From DATDPY01 sp964395765 (GTDB lineage Bacteria > Bacteroidota > Bacteroidia > Cytophagales > Cyclobacteriaceae), in contig CAYNCU010000022.1 in the NCBI GenBank assembly GCA_964395765.1, forward strand, positions 1 through 27,252: 27,252 nt of DNA, written 5' to 3'. Made by a program: the position numbers and the translations under genes. This document shows, in pieces, positions 1 through 9,217 of this stretch (position 1 is its first letter; every line of letters starts with the position of its first letter). The notes under the pieces are model-generated. The model ran no database searches, had not been told where the DNA came from, and was given only the letters and a program-made list of their open reading frames with translations.

Positions 1-151
1 ATGGCAGAAAATAGCAAAGTAATAAGGGTGGAATTATATTATAAAATTTCCTGAAAACCGGGCGGCTGCTCGAGGAGGTTTTGAAGATGACGCCCAGGAT
101 CAGCATTAGCAAACCCAGGATGATCACATCATTATGTATGGGATAACTCAA
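1..151 (-). CDS. DUF819-type membrane protein, N-terminal fragment
   Basis: The reverse strand stays open from position 151 to the window edge, giving 50 codons. The product is hydrophobic, with a helix around LGLLMLILGVIF followed by a polar stretch and then YNIIPPLLLCYFLP. That layout resembles the N-terminus of DUF819 integral membrane proteins, whose function is poorly known. No ATG is available. The first in-frame start is TTG at 151-149, and a GTG lies eight codons further in. The TTG begins only 7 bases after the Nudix stop codon, so the two genes are probably co-transcribed. The rest of the gene lies outside the window, and the family assignment rests on about 50 residues only. Confidence 0.6.
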   Translation of the reverse strand, partial: MSYPIHNDVIILGLLMLILGVIFKTSSSSRPVFRKFYNIIPPLLLCYFLP

Positions 152-157
152 GCGATT

Positions 158-808
158 TTAATTACCGGTTAACTCCCTGACAATATACAAAAATTCACTC
201 AGGATCATGGCAGTAGCTCCCCAAACAACCTGTCCGTCAACATCGAAATAGGGAGCTTCTACCCTATATTGTTCGCTGATCTTTATCTTCGTTATTTTCC
301 GGTTTTCATCATTTAAAAGATAATCGATGGAAACCGTATGCAGACTATCCACCTCAACGGGATCGGGGCGAAATACAGGAATTTCAGGAAGGCAGCCGAT
401 CACCGGCAATACGGAATTTCCGCTGGCCCTGATCTTAAGTTCTGTAAGTTGCCCAAGAATTTCGACTTTCCGTAGATCGGCACCGGTCTCTTCTTCCGTT
501 TCCCGGATAGCAGTATTTATTCTGTCGGCATCGTTATCCTCCATCCTTCCTCCCGGCAAAGCCATTTGACCGCTGTGCACACCGTTATATTCGGGGCGTT
601 TAATAAGGGGGAATTTCCACTCATTGTTTGCAAAATATAACAGGATCATAACACTCGATAACCTGGGACTTATATTCTTCTCCATATTATATTGTCCTGT
701 TTTCCTTGAAGAAGCAGCCATCATCATTTGGGCCTTTTCTCCCGGCAGCGGGCTTTTGAGCCTGTCGTATAATAATTGCTTAAGCTTATTTTCAGTCATT
801 TGTAACAT
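158..808 (-). CDS. Nudix hydrolase, CoA pyrophosphatase type
   Basis: The 216-residue protein carries a complete Nudix hydrolase core. The segment PLIKRP..(V)HSGQMALPGG at residues 67-87 matches the signature that sets CoA/acyl-CoA pyrophosphatases (NudL/YeaB type) apart from other Nudix enzymes. It runs into the Nudix box ending RETEEETGA (residues 102-110), whose glutamates bind the catalytic metal. Family members cleave CoA to phosphopantetheine derivatives and 3',5'-ADP in the cytoplasm. There is no signal peptide or membrane segment, and the length is normal. ATG at 808 and ATG at 799 are both possible starts. The DUF819-like gene follows directly. The family is secure; the exact substrate is inferred from the extended motif. 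Confidence 0.88.
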   Translation of the reverse strand: MLQMTENKLKQLLYDRLKSPLPGEKAQMMMAASSRKTGQYNMEKNISPRLSSVMILLYFANNEWKFPLIKRPEYNGVHSGQMALPGGRMEDNDADRINTAIRETEEETGADLRKVEILGQLTELKIRASGNSVLPVIGCLPEIPVFRPDPVEVDSLHTVSIDYLLNDENRKITKIKISEQYRVEAPYFDVDGQVVWGATAMILSEFLYIVRELTGN

Positions 809-918
809 AATTCCCTAAGATACGCACAATGAAATATTAATTATCTGAAAAATACCAACCTGCTTTTATTTTCAGGGATTATTTTCAATTTTTGTTATAC
901 ACAATATTCTTTCCCGTT

Positions 919-1758
919 ATGCCTATTACTTCCCGAAAAGTTTTTAGCATTTACCGTACCCTTGACCGGGATCAGATCCGCTTTGTAATTGATAAGGTGA
1001 TCGAAGGAAATCACACCACCGAAGAATGGCTCAATCGCCTTAACAGGATCGCCTTCATGGATCTGCTTGGTGATGAAACCAGGGAACAGGCAGGAAGGTT
1101 TTCCATGGCCTTTGCCGTGCTTACGATTATCATGACATTCCTTACCATTCTCAGGCCTGTCCTTTTCTTTCTTCCGATCGGCTTTCTGATCATCTTTGCC
1201 TACTTTTTTTCATTATATATGAGCCTTCTGAAAATTGATATCAGCAATCACATGCGGCTTTTTCTGGTACCCATGATCGAAGAGATCCGGGAAAAAATGA
1301 ATGAAGGGGCAAACGTATACCTGAAAATGGATTTTTCAAGTGCCGTTACTAAAGAAAAACTTCTGGAAACGGCTGATAATGAAAAAAATAAATCGGTTAA
1401 GACTTTCCGGCACCATTGGATAGACGGGGAATTAACGCTTAAAGACGGCAATATTCTTGAATGGGAAATAGAAGACAGGGTTCAACAGAGAAAATCCTCA
1501 CTGGCAGATAAAACGGAAAGAATGAAATTCAAGGATTACGAGATCAGTCACCTGTTAAAGATGAAAATCACCGCTTCCAACGATACGTTCAGGCCGCTTG
1601 ATGACCACCTGAAAGTTGAAAACGGGCAAATATTCATCCCCCTTGAAAATGAAAGCAACTCTACAAGCCTGGAGCAGGGAATGGATCCTGCCGTATTCAT
1701 GAATTTACTGGATGAAGCCTATTCGAAAATTCAGCCAGTCGTTCAGCCTGCCACCTGA
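919..1758 (+). CDS. membrane protein of unknown function, two central helices
   Basis: I do not recognise a family. The first ATG in frame, at 919, gives 279 residues; a TTG at 892 could add nine. Residues about 1-65 are soluble and charged. Two adjacent hydrophobic segments at roughly residues 68-105 form a membrane hairpin with a very short link. A soluble C-terminal part of about 165 residues follows, rich in Lys and Glu, with WIDGELTLKDGNILEWEIED suggesting a small beta-structured region. There is no signal peptide, so both soluble parts probably face the cytoplasm. The gene stands alone, divergent from the Nudix gene and convergent with galactokinase, so the context gives no functional hint. 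The coding call is firm; the function is unknown. Confidence 0.75.
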   Translation: MPITSRKVFSIYRTLDRDQIRFVIDKVIEGNHTTEEWLNRLNRIAFMDLLGDETREQAGRFSMAFAVLTIIMTFLTILRPVLFFLPIGFLIIFAYFFSLYMSLLKIDISNHMRLFLVPMIEEIREKMNEGANVYLKMDFSSAVTKEKLLETADNEKNKSVKTFRHHWIDGELTLKDGNILEWEIEDRVQQRKSSLADKTERMKFKDYEISHLLKMKITASNDTFRPLDDHLKVENGQIFIPLENESNSTSLEQGMDPAVFMNLLDEAYSKIQPVVQPAT

Positions 1759-1873
1759 TTTTTCCCAATATTATGAATTGTGCTTAAACAGGTTTGCAAT
1801 GACAAGGCTCAAGGAATAATTATAAAGAGCTTTTAATTCCCCGGAAAAAAATATTGTCCTGCATCAAAAAATA

Positions 1874-3022
1874 TTATTCAAAGACTGAAGCGCCATCATT
1901 GATCCCCACATGATAAATCGACAGATCGATCCCGAATTTTTCTTTATATTTTGAATATACACGATCCGTAAACCGGCTGACAATGGATTTACTAACCAGG
2001 TTAATCGTGCAACCGCCGAATCCACCGCCCATCATTCTTGCGCCCGTCACACCGGAATCCGAAGCAATTTCGACAAGATAATCCAGTTCATCACAACTTA
2101 CCCCATACTGATTACTTAACCCTGAATGTGTTTCATACATCTTTTTTCCCAAGTCCGTAATTTTTCCCTGTTTTAAGTCTGTACAGGCCTTGCCGACCCG
2201 GTCAATTTCCTCAACTACGTACAAACATCGTTGAAAAACAACGGCCGGTATTTCCTGCCTGTGTTCATTTAACAATTCAGCGGTAACATCCCTCAGACTG
2301 TTCAACGATGGCGCATATTTTTTCAGGATCCGGACACCTTCCTCACATTCTTTCCGGCGGGTATTGTATTCCGAGGAAGCCAGGGAATGTTTCACTTTTG
2401 TATCGCAAAGAATAATCTCGTAGTCCGGAAGGTCTATTGGATAGTATTCATATTCCAGGGACCGGCAATCGAGTTTCATTACCTTTCCCCTGGCCCCGAA
2501 AAGGCTGGCAAACTGATCCATAATTCCACAGTTCAGTCCGGCGAATTCCTGTTCAGCACGCTGGCATAATTTGGCCAGATGCATTTTATCGATATTCAAT
2601 TCCAGTAATTCATTGAGCGCATAGGCAAGGCCGCATTCAAGAGCGGCAGAAGAAGATAATCCCGAACCGATCGGTATGTCACTTCCGAAAACACAATCAA
2701 AACCCTTTATCTTTTTACCGGATCTTAATAATTGATCTACAACTCCCGATAAATAATCCGGCCATTTTTTAGGATCTCGTTTCAGATTGGAAATTCCGCT
2801 CTCATAACTTTCATTCAGGTCAAACGCAAACATTCTTATTTTTTCTGTGCCGGTGATGTTAACAGCATATACCACCTCCTTGTCAATAGCTGCGGGCATG
2901 ACGAAACCGTCATTATAATCCGTATGTTCACCGATCAGGTTAATGCGACCCGGAGCTCTGAATTGATGAGGAGTGGTTTTATATAATTCCGTGAATTTTT
3001 TTTCGATCTTGTCAGGATTCAT
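1874..3022 (-). CDS. galK: galactokinase
   Basis: The 382-residue protein is a GHMP-family galactokinase of normal length. It phosphorylates alpha-D-galactose with ATP to galactose 1-phosphate, the first committed step of the Leloir pathway. The galactokinase signature APGRINLIGEHTDYNDGF lies at residues 23-40. The GHMP ATP-binding loop GSGLSSSAALE is at 119-129. NCGIMDQFAS at 164-173 contains the Asp expected as catalytic base (D169). MMGGGFGGC near residue 335 is the third GHMP motif. The gene begins 11 bases after the stop codon of the upstream SGLT-type symporter, so transport and phosphorylation are co-transcribed. No galT or galM appears in this window, so the rest of the pathway lies elsewhere. 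Confidence 0.97.
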   Translation of the reverse strand: MNPDKIEKKFTELYKTTPHQFRAPGRINLIGEHTDYNDGFVMPAAIDKEVVYAVNITGTEKIRMFAFDLNESYESGISNLKRDPKKWPDYLSGVVDQLLRSGKKIKGFDCVFGSDIPIGSGLSSSAALECGLAYALNELLELNIDKMHLAKLCQRAEQEFAGLNCGIMDQFASLFGARGKVMKLDCRSLEYEYYPIDLPDYEIILCDTKVKHSLASSEYNTRRKECEEGVRILKKYAPSLNSLRDVTAELLNEHRQEIPAVVFQRCLYVVEEIDRVGKACTDLKQGKITDLGKKMYETHSGLSNQYGVSCDELDYLVEIASDSGVTGARMMGGGFGGCTINLVSKSIVSRFTDRVYSKYKEKFGIDLSIYHVGINDGASVFE

Positions 3023-3033
3023 AGAATGAATAA

Positions 3034-4878
3034 TTACCAGAAGAAAAAGTACAAGGCTGCAATAATAAAGACGATCCCGATTGCCCCGATATTGAATATG
3101 AGCGAAGTATCAAAAAGCCTTGGATTAATATCGAATGATTTTTTTGCCACCTGTTTCATCTTTACATTCAGAATCATGATGAGTCCGATGAAAACAAAGC
3201 CGGTGGAAAGCATAAATATGGATTCAATACCAAGATAAAAATAGCGTTTGAACAGGACGATTCCCGGAACCAGGCTCAGGCCACCGGCGATGATAAAGAA
3301 CCAACCGATATTAATAATATGTTTTGCAGACGGGGTGGGCTCTGTTGTTCTTTCGATTTTTCCTTTGTGATCCAACAGGCTGATGATAGAAGCAATGAGC
3401 ACCAAAATAATAAATACATAACCCATGCGCAGGATGAAAGGCATTGTAGGATAAAGCCATTTTATGATTATCCCTGCCGGTATGGTTGCAATGGCAGTCC
3501 ACAGGGCAGCCCTGGAAGTTGCCTGTTTCCAGAACAAGCCCATACAAAATACCACCACAACACCGGGGTAAATATATCCCGTGTATTCCTGGATATACTG
3601 GAACGCCTGGTCAAGCCCGCCCAATAGTGGCTTGGCGGAGATTACGGCTAAAACCAGCGCGGCAAAAGCAACAATTCTCCCGACTCTTACAAGCTCCCTC
3701 TCAGACGCATCGGGTTTGAAATGCGCTTTATAAATATCCATGGTAAAGATCGTGGATGTACTGTTGATCATGGACGACAGGGATGAAACAATTGCTGCCA
3801 CAAGGGCGGCAAATGCCAGTCCACGGATCCCTTCGGGAACAAAATTTTTCAATAGCCACGGATAGGCCTCATCCGCTTTGGAAATTTTTCCGATTACCGA
3901 CGTATGGCCGAGTAACTCCGGATTATTAAATAAGACGTAGGCGGTGATCCCGGGAATGATGACGAGCAAGGGAACCAGGATCTTCAGGTATCCTCCGAAG
4001 ATCAGGCCTCGTTTGGCATGGGAAAGGTCTTTCGCTGCCAGGCCTTTTTGAATGATATATTGATTAAATCCCCAATATCCCAAATTAGTGAGCCACATGG
4101 CGCCAAATATTACGGCCAGTCCGGGTAAATCCGAAAAAGCATCGGTAAGTCCGCCGGAACCGTTGGGAACAATGGTGCCCCTCGGCACAATCATTTGAAA
4201 ATGATCCCTGGCATAATGGAAAATCACGGCAAAACCTTTCAAGATGCCATGGCCGTCAGAAACTGCATTCAGGGTAATAAAAGTGGTCACCAGACCGCCC
4301 CCGATGAGAAAGATCACCTGAACAACATCCGTCCAGGCCACGGCTTTCAGTCCGCCATAGATGGAATATATTCCTGAAAACAAGGCAAGGCCAACGACAC
4401 CGTACATAATTGGAACGCCCATTATTTTTTGAAGCGCAAGAGCTCCGAGCCAGCTGACAGAGGTCAGATTCACAAATACATAAACCAGCAGCCAGAATAT
4501 TGCAAATGCCGTACTCACTCCTTTATTATATCGGCTTTCAAGGAATTGCGGCATGGTATATATTTTCTTCTCAAGAAAAACAGGAAGAATATACTTGGCT
4601 ACCAGGATGAGCACAATAGCGGCTATCCATTCATAAGCGGCGATGCCCAGCCCGATCCGGAATCCGCTTCCTGACATGGCGATAAAATGTTCCGCCGAAA
4701 TGTTGGCCGCCAGCAAGGATGCACCAATCACCCACCAGGTAAGCTTCCTGTCTGCCAGAAAATAATCCTGGGAAGTTTTTTCCTCACCCTTCTTGGTGCG
4801 CGATATCCAAAGCCCAAGAAAAATGATAAAAAACGCATACCCAAAAAAAACGACCAGGTCCGTTGTTGAGAAAATCAT
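3034..4878 (-). CDS. Na+/galactose-type symporter of the SGLT (SSS) family
   Basis: The 614-residue inner-membrane protein has about 14 hydrophobic segments and belongs to the sodium:solute symporter family. Its segments match the Vibrio Na+/galactose transporter closely, by alignment from memory: NISAEHF (59-65), AYEW (81-84), NLGYWGFNQYIIQK (265-278), GYLK with Lys299, and AAIVSSLSSMINSTST (361-376), whose two serines correspond to the sodium site. N265, Y268, K299 and E83 fall at known sugar-contact positions. His64 replaces the Gln of the Vibrio protein and matches the His of human SGLT1. The galactokinase gene immediately downstream supports galactose as substrate. I chose the ATG at 4878: the upstream ATG at 4920 lies inside the probable promoter. 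Confidence 0.93.
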   Translation of the reverse strand: MIFSTTDLVVFFGYAFFIIFLGLWISRTKKGEEKTSQDYFLADRKLTWWVIGASLLAANISAEHFIAMSGSGFRIGLGIAAYEWIAAIVLILVAKYILPVFLEKKIYTMPQFLESRYNKGVSTAFAIFWLLVYVFVNLTSVSWLGALALQKIMGVPIMYGVVGLALFSGIYSIYGGLKAVAWTDVVQVIFLIGGGLVTTFITLNAVSDGHGILKGFAVIFHYARDHFQMIVPRGTIVPNGSGGLTDAFSDLPGLAVIFGAMWLTNLGYWGFNQYIIQKGLAAKDLSHAKRGLIFGGYLKILVPLLVIIPGITAYVLFNNPELLGHTSVIGKISKADEAYPWLLKNFVPEGIRGLAFAALVAAIVSSLSSMINSTSTIFTMDIYKAHFKPDASERELVRVGRIVAFAALVLAVISAKPLLGGLDQAFQYIQEYTGYIYPGVVVVFCMGLFWKQATSRAALWTAIATIPAGIIIKWLYPTMPFILRMGYVFIILVLIASIISLLDHKGKIERTTEPTPSAKHIINIGWFFIIAGGLSLVPGIVLFKRYFYLGIESIFMLSTGFVFIGLIMILNVKMKQVAKKSFDINPRLFDTSLIFNIGAIGIVFIIAALYFFFW

Positions 4879-4917
4879 ATATGTGTTTTTTAAAAAGTGT
4901 CGCCTCTTCAGGCAGGC

Positions 4918-4949
4918 CAAATATAAAAATTTATCTTCATTTCACTAAA
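4918..4949 (-). promoter_or_regulatory. probable promoter of the symporter-galK operon
   Basis: Reading leftward, TTTA (4949-4946), 20 bases, then TATATTTG (4925-4918) fits the Bacteroidota vegetative promoter TTTG-N19-21-TAnnTTTG, with a perfect -7 element and one mismatch at -33. Transcription would start near 4912, leaving a leader of about 34 bases before the ATG at 4878. The upstream ATG at 4920 would then lie before the transcript start. Confidence 0.6.
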
Positions 4950-5050
4950 CGATACGCACTTGTAATGGCCTTATATTTCTACTGTTATAATGAAATTTCC
5001 AGGATTTTTTTTATATTTAGAGCACAAAGCGGTAAAAAACAGCCTTAATT

Positions 5051-6034
5051 ATGAAATCCAACAATTTTTCGCGAAGAGAATTTATTCAGAAATCTTCGTT
5101 GGCCCTAGCCGCGATTTCTGCGGGGACATTGATTACTTCTCCGGGAGCAGCCGCTACAACCATCACCGGAAAATCCGGCATGCCTATGCGTATGCTGGGA
5201 TCAACAGGCGAAAAAATTTCCATCCTGGGATACGGGGGAGGCTCCCAGTTTATGCTCATGCCCGACGGCGAATGGGAACCGCATATACAGTATGCCCTGG
5301 ACGCAGGTATAAATTACTTTGATACGGCTTCGTCCTATGGAGACCCTGTTTCCGGGTCAAGTGAAGAACGATACGGCAAAGCTCTTTCCCAATACCGGAA
5401 AAAAATATTGTTGCTTACTAAACTGGATGCCCGGGACCCGGAAAAAGCCAAGCCTGAATTTGAACGAAGCCTGAAAAGACTGCGTACCGATTATGTTGAT
5501 ATGATCCTGATCCATGCCGTTTCGGCGGATGATTCTCTCCAAACCATTGAACCGGGAATTTATAAATACCTCAGGCATCTAAAGGAACAAAAGGCAGCCC
5601 GTTTTATCGGTTTCTCAAGCATGGATAGTGCTGAACGGTCAAAAGAATTGATTGAAAACCTTGATTTCGATCTTTGTCTGTTAGCTATTAATCCTACCAA
5701 TTACAGGAATTTTGCCGATGTGGCCCTCCCCTCAGCAAGGAATAAAAAAATGGGGGTTATTGCGATAAAAGTGATGCGTAATATTGTCAATAAACATGCT
5801 TCTCCAAAAGAATTGCTTGAATATACCTGGGGCCTCGAAGGATTATCCTGTGCATTGGTAAGTCAGACAGGTTTGGATCCATTGAAACAAAATATTGAAA
5901 TAGCACGACAATATAACGGAATTAAACTAGGATCAGCTGAAATGAAAACGCTGGAATCCCGGCTTACCGAAGCCCGTGGCCCGCATGTACTGGAGTGGGC
6001 CCGGCGAGGTTATCGGGACGGATATTATGTTTAA
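5051..6034 (+). CDS. Tat-exported aldo/keto reductase
   Basis: The 327-residue protein is an aldo/keto reductase, an NAD(P)H-dependent TIM-barrel carbonyl reductase. All four catalytic residues are visible: D91 and Y96 in DTASSYGD, K124 in LLLTKLD, and H155 in MILIHAV. The N-terminus SRREFIQKSSLALAAISAG is a twin-arginine signal ending near AAA at about residue 35, so the enzyme is probably exported folded, perhaps with its cofactor. The C-terminal region is shorter than in many AKRs but has no ferredoxin-like cysteine cluster. The gene is divergent from the symporter operon. The next gene overlaps its end only if a far-upstream start is used. The substrate is unknown; a sugar or an aldehyde are both possible. 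Confidence 0.9.
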   Translation: MKSNNFSRREFIQKSSLALAAISAGTLITSPGAAATTITGKSGMPMRMLGSTGEKISILGYGGGSQFMLMPDGEWEPHIQYALDAGINYFDTASSYGDPVSGSSEERYGKALSQYRKKILLLTKLDARDPEKAKPEFERSLKRLRTDYVDMILIHAVSADDSLQTIEPGIYKYLRHLKEQKAARFIGFSSMDSAERSKELIENLDFDLCLLAINPTNYRNFADVALPSARNKKMGVIAIKVMRNIVNKHASPKELLEYTWGLEGLSCALVSQTGLDPLKQNIEIARQYNGIKLGSAEMKTLESRLTEARGPHVLEWARRGYRDGYYV

Positions 6035-6077
6035 AGACCAAAATAATAAAATAGCATCAGATCTGTTTTTCTGCAAA

Positions 6078-6617
6078 ATGAGAAAAATTGCAGTATTAAA
6101 ATACGCGCTTGCCATGACTGCGATCTTTCTTTTTATTTTTTCTTCTGGCTTTGCGCAGGGTGGACATTACCGAAAACGTCAGCAACCGGGCTTGGGAACT
6201 ACCCATGGAAAAGTAGGATTTGTCGGAAGAGACCCAAGCCGTAAAACCGGAAAAGTAAATTACTGGAAACCTAAAGCCCCGAAAAGACAACGCAAGGTCC
6301 TTTACCTGCCGGACAGCAAAATTCATAAACCCAAAAGAAGGGTGAAATTCATGGCAGCTGAAAAAACCTCTCCGAATAAAAATCTGAGAACTCCAAAAAG
6401 AGTAAATGATAAAAAGATGCTGTTGCCTGAAGTCAGAGGAAACAAAAAAGCCAAAACCCCTAAATATCAATACATGGGATTTGATCCTACCATGGGAGCG
6501 AATAATGTGAAAGAAAAAAGAAACACGGATATCCAGTATAAAACTGCCTATAAATTCGGCAAAAAAGGCGGTCTGGATAAAACTTCTACGCGGAAAAAAA
6601 AGGGCGCTCCGGAATAA
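6078..6617 (+). CDS. small exported, extremely basic protein of unknown function
   Basis: From the ATG at 6078 the product has 179 residues. It opens with a clear Sec signal peptide (MRKIAVLKYALAMTAIFLFI, then cleavage after FAQ at about residue 27). By my count the mature part of about 150 residues has about 44 Lys/Arg against about 10 Asp/Glu, evenly spread, with Pro, Gly and Tyr and no cysteine. Short phrases such as KPKAPKRQRK and HKPKRRVK recur without a strict repeat. An earlier in-frame ATG at 5976 would overlap the reductase gene and remove the N-terminal signal, so I reject it. I recognise no family. A polyanion-binding role (DNA, LPS, acidic polysaccharide) is only an inference from charge. 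Confidence 0.7.
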   Translation: MRKIAVLKYALAMTAIFLFIFSSGFAQGGHYRKRQQPGLGTTHGKVGFVGRDPSRKTGKVNYWKPKAPKRQRKVLYLPDSKIHKPKRRVKFMAAEKTSPNKNLRTPKRVNDKKMLLPEVRGNKKAKTPKYQYMGFDPTMGANNVKEKRNTDIQYKTAYKFGKKGGLDKTSTRKKKGAPE

Positions 6618-6787
6618 TTAAATATTTTAAAGAACCCGGGCCATCCATCATATATTCGGTCAAATTATTATCAATAAGATAACCTAATAATAGCGGAATC
6701 GTGCCATCGAATAATCGGGCATTTGGCAAAGCATAAGTAACCGCTTCTTTTCGATTTACTGATTTACTGATATTCCGATTTCCCGGA

Positions 6788-9217
6788 TCATTCTTCCCTC
6801 AATACCTTTACCGGGTTCGTTCTCGCCGCCCTTAACGACTGATAACTTATTGTCAGCAATCCGATGGTCAGTGAAATCACTCCTGCCCAGAAGTAAGTGA
6901 AGAAATCCTGATGGATCTTGTAGGCAAATGTATTCAGCCATTTATTCATTGCCCAAACAGATAATGGAATCGATAAAAGGAAGGCAATGAAAATAAGCCG
7001 GGATAAATCTCCGGATACCATGATCAGTATATTTTTAACTTCAGCACCGAAAGCTTTCCTTATTCCTATTTCACGGAACCTTCTTTCGGCCAGGAACATT
7101 GACATGGCGTACAGACCCAGGCAACTGATCAACAACGAAATCATGGCAAAATACTTGATCAGGTTAAAAGTGTTAAAATCCTTTGCATACTGGACCATCA
7201 GGTGGTCGTCGAGGGTGAAATAGGAAAACGGGGTAGTCTGTACAATTTCCTTCCACTGATCCTGGAGACCCGAAATCAACTGCTGAAAATGATCCATGTT
7301 GGCATCGATGATAATATTCCGGTAGTCGTGGCTATCGGATAAGGTATACATCATCGGGTCAACGGATTTATGTAATGACTCCTGGTGAATATCATTGACC
7401 ACTCCTATTATTTCATAATGATACTTGGTCCCCTGAAAATCAAAGTAAACCAATTCCCCGGGAGCGTCTTCAGGTTTCAAACCAAGTTGCTTCACGGCTT
7501 CTTCCGAAATCATTATGAGTGTTTTTGTGGTATCCCTGTTAAAATCATTAAAATTTCTCCCACTGATGATTTTCATACCCATCGACTTAATATAATTCAG
7601 ATCTACCTGGTTATTATATATATGAATAGCATCATCCATTGTTTGCCCTTTTTTGTAAAGGAGCAGGTCGTTACCGATAAAATTACCAGGGATGAAATTG
7701 GCCCCTGTAACCGAGTAGACGTCGGAATTGGTACTGAATTTATGTTTTAATGTTTCATATTGATTTATGGCATCCTGAGTATTCAGGGGGATGATCAACT
7801 TGGATTTATGATCGAAGCCCAGTTCCGTATTTTTTATGAAATTCACCTGTTTTGAAATAATCATGATAGAGCTTATCAGGGCAATGGATATCATAAACTG
7901 CAACACAACCAAACCCTTTCTCAGCAAAGTCATACCCATCCGGTCCCTGCCTCTTCCTTTCAGTACCACAGACGGTTTAAAGGATGCAAGGTGAAAGGCG
8001 GGGTAAAATCCCGCTACCAGGCCTGTAAACAATAAAAACGCGATAAGGTAAAATGAAAGTATGCTTAAATTCTGCCTTGTAAACGCAAGGGGCTTATCAA
8101 TTAACTGGTTAAAATAGGGTAGCGCCAGCCATGAAAACAAAAGACCCAGAACTAATGAAATTATTACGATTATAAAGGATTCCCCCAGGAACTGGATCAT
8201 AAGATTGCCAGGAGCTACGCCCATGACCTTTCTTACTCCTACTTCAAGGGCACGGTTGCCTGCCTGTGCCGTTGACAGGTTAATATAATTAACGCAGGCA
8301 AGTATAAGGATCAGGATACCAATCAGGATAAGTACCCTGAGAAATACAATACTGACAATTCCCGGTACATTGACCATATAATTCTGGCTGTCAGTGTGGA
8401 TTTGATTCACGGGTTGAAATTCCATGGTTTTATTAAGCCCCATCTGTTTCATTTGTTCCCCTCCGTTTTTCAGGATAAGCTGATTCAGGTTTTTTTCAGC
8501 AGCCGGTATGTTGGCGGAAGGAAGCATTTTTGCATAGGTATAAACCATATTGTTTGCTATCCAATTGGTCTGGTCCTGATAAAAAAAGCTTTTACAAATC
8601 GGGTTGGAAGTGGAAATAACAAAGGAAGGTGATAAATGAGAGTTGTAATATTCTTTATCATATACGGCCGTAACTTCGTAATCGGACGGGCCGAAGGCGG
8701 TCGTGATCTTTACGATTTTTCCGATCGGATCATTATCGCCAAAGATCTTTTTCGCCCATTCCTTTTCCAGAACAACGCTGCTTCCATTGGTAAATCCTTC
8801 GCTGGTATTTCCCCGGATAAAATGAAATTTCAATACTTTGAAAAAGGTGGAGTCGGCATAATATCCTCCGCTGATATACCAGGAATTATCCTTATAGGAA
8901 ATCATATTTTCCCCCCTGAAATCCGTATTGGCAAGCCTGCAGGTTAATTCTACCCCCGGAATTTGCGTCTGCACCGCCAAACCTATGGGGACGGAAGAAC
9001 TTGCCAGTTTAAATACCTGTCCGTCTTTCTGGCTGATATCCGAATTGAGGCGGTAAACATTTTTGTTTTGCCGGTCGTAACCCAATTCACGGGTGGAATA
9101 TAAAAATAATAAAATACAGCAGGCGAGGCTGACTGATAACCCGAAAATATTGATCAGGGTAAAAAGTTTATTCCTTACCATGTTTCGAAGGGTAATGACC
9201 AAAAAATTTTTTAACAT
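6788..9217 (-). CDS. FtsX/MacB-type ABC transporter permease, two modules
   Basis: The 809-residue protein has the layout of a duplicated FtsX/MacB permease common in Bacteroidota. A first helix (about 18-40) is followed by a periplasmic MacB-PCD-like domain, three helices (about 287-411), a fifth helix (about 433-455), a second periplasmic domain, and three final helices. The conserved cytoplasmic phrase occurs twice, as EVGVRKVMGV near residue 325 and EIGIRKAFGA in the second half, marking the two modules. The C-terminus ARTNPVKVLREE is typical. Such proteins need an ATPase and usually act on lipids, lipoproteins or peptides. No ATPase is adjacent. ATG at 9217 is preferred to the TTG at 9229. 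Confidence 0.9.
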   Translation of the reverse strand: MLKNFLVITLRNMVRNKLFTLINIFGLSVSLACCILLFLYSTRELGYDRQNKNVYRLNSDISQKDGQVFKLASSSVPIGLAVQTQIPGVELTCRLANTDFRGENMISYKDNSWYISGGYYADSTFFKVLKFHFIRGNTSEGFTNGSSVVLEKEWAKKIFGDNDPIGKIVKITTAFGPSDYEVTAVYDKEYYNSHLSPSFVISTSNPICKSFFYQDQTNWIANNMVYTYAKMLPSANIPAAEKNLNQLILKNGGEQMKQMGLNKTMEFQPVNQIHTDSQNYMVNVPGIVSIVFLRVLILIGILILILACVNYINLSTAQAGNRALEVGVRKVMGVAPGNLMIQFLGESFIIVIISLVLGLLFSWLALPYFNQLIDKPLAFTRQNLSILSFYLIAFLLFTGLVAGFYPAFHLASFKPSVVLKGRGRDRMGMTLLRKGLVVLQFMISIALISSIMIISKQVNFIKNTELGFDHKSKLIIPLNTQDAINQYETLKHKFSTNSDVYSVTGANFIPGNFIGNDLLLYKKGQTMDDAIHIYNNQVDLNYIKSMGMKIISGRNFNDFNRDTTKTLIMISEEAVKQLGLKPEDAPGELVYFDFQGTKYHYEIIGVVNDIHQESLHKSVDPMMYTLSDSHDYRNIIIDANMDHFQQLISGLQDQWKEIVQTTPFSYFTLDDHLMVQYAKDFNTFNLIKYFAMISLLISCLGLYAMSMFLAERRFREIGIRKAFGAEVKNILIMVSGDLSRLIFIAFLLSIPLSVWAMNKWLNTFAYKIHQDFFTYFWAGVISLTIGLLTISYQSLRAARTNPVKVLREE

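Noticed and set aside
5976..6077. Longer version of the basic exported protein starting inside the reductase gene
   Set aside because: The extension overlaps the reductase end, reads as its out-of-frame shadow, and would bury the clear signal peptide that starts at 6078.
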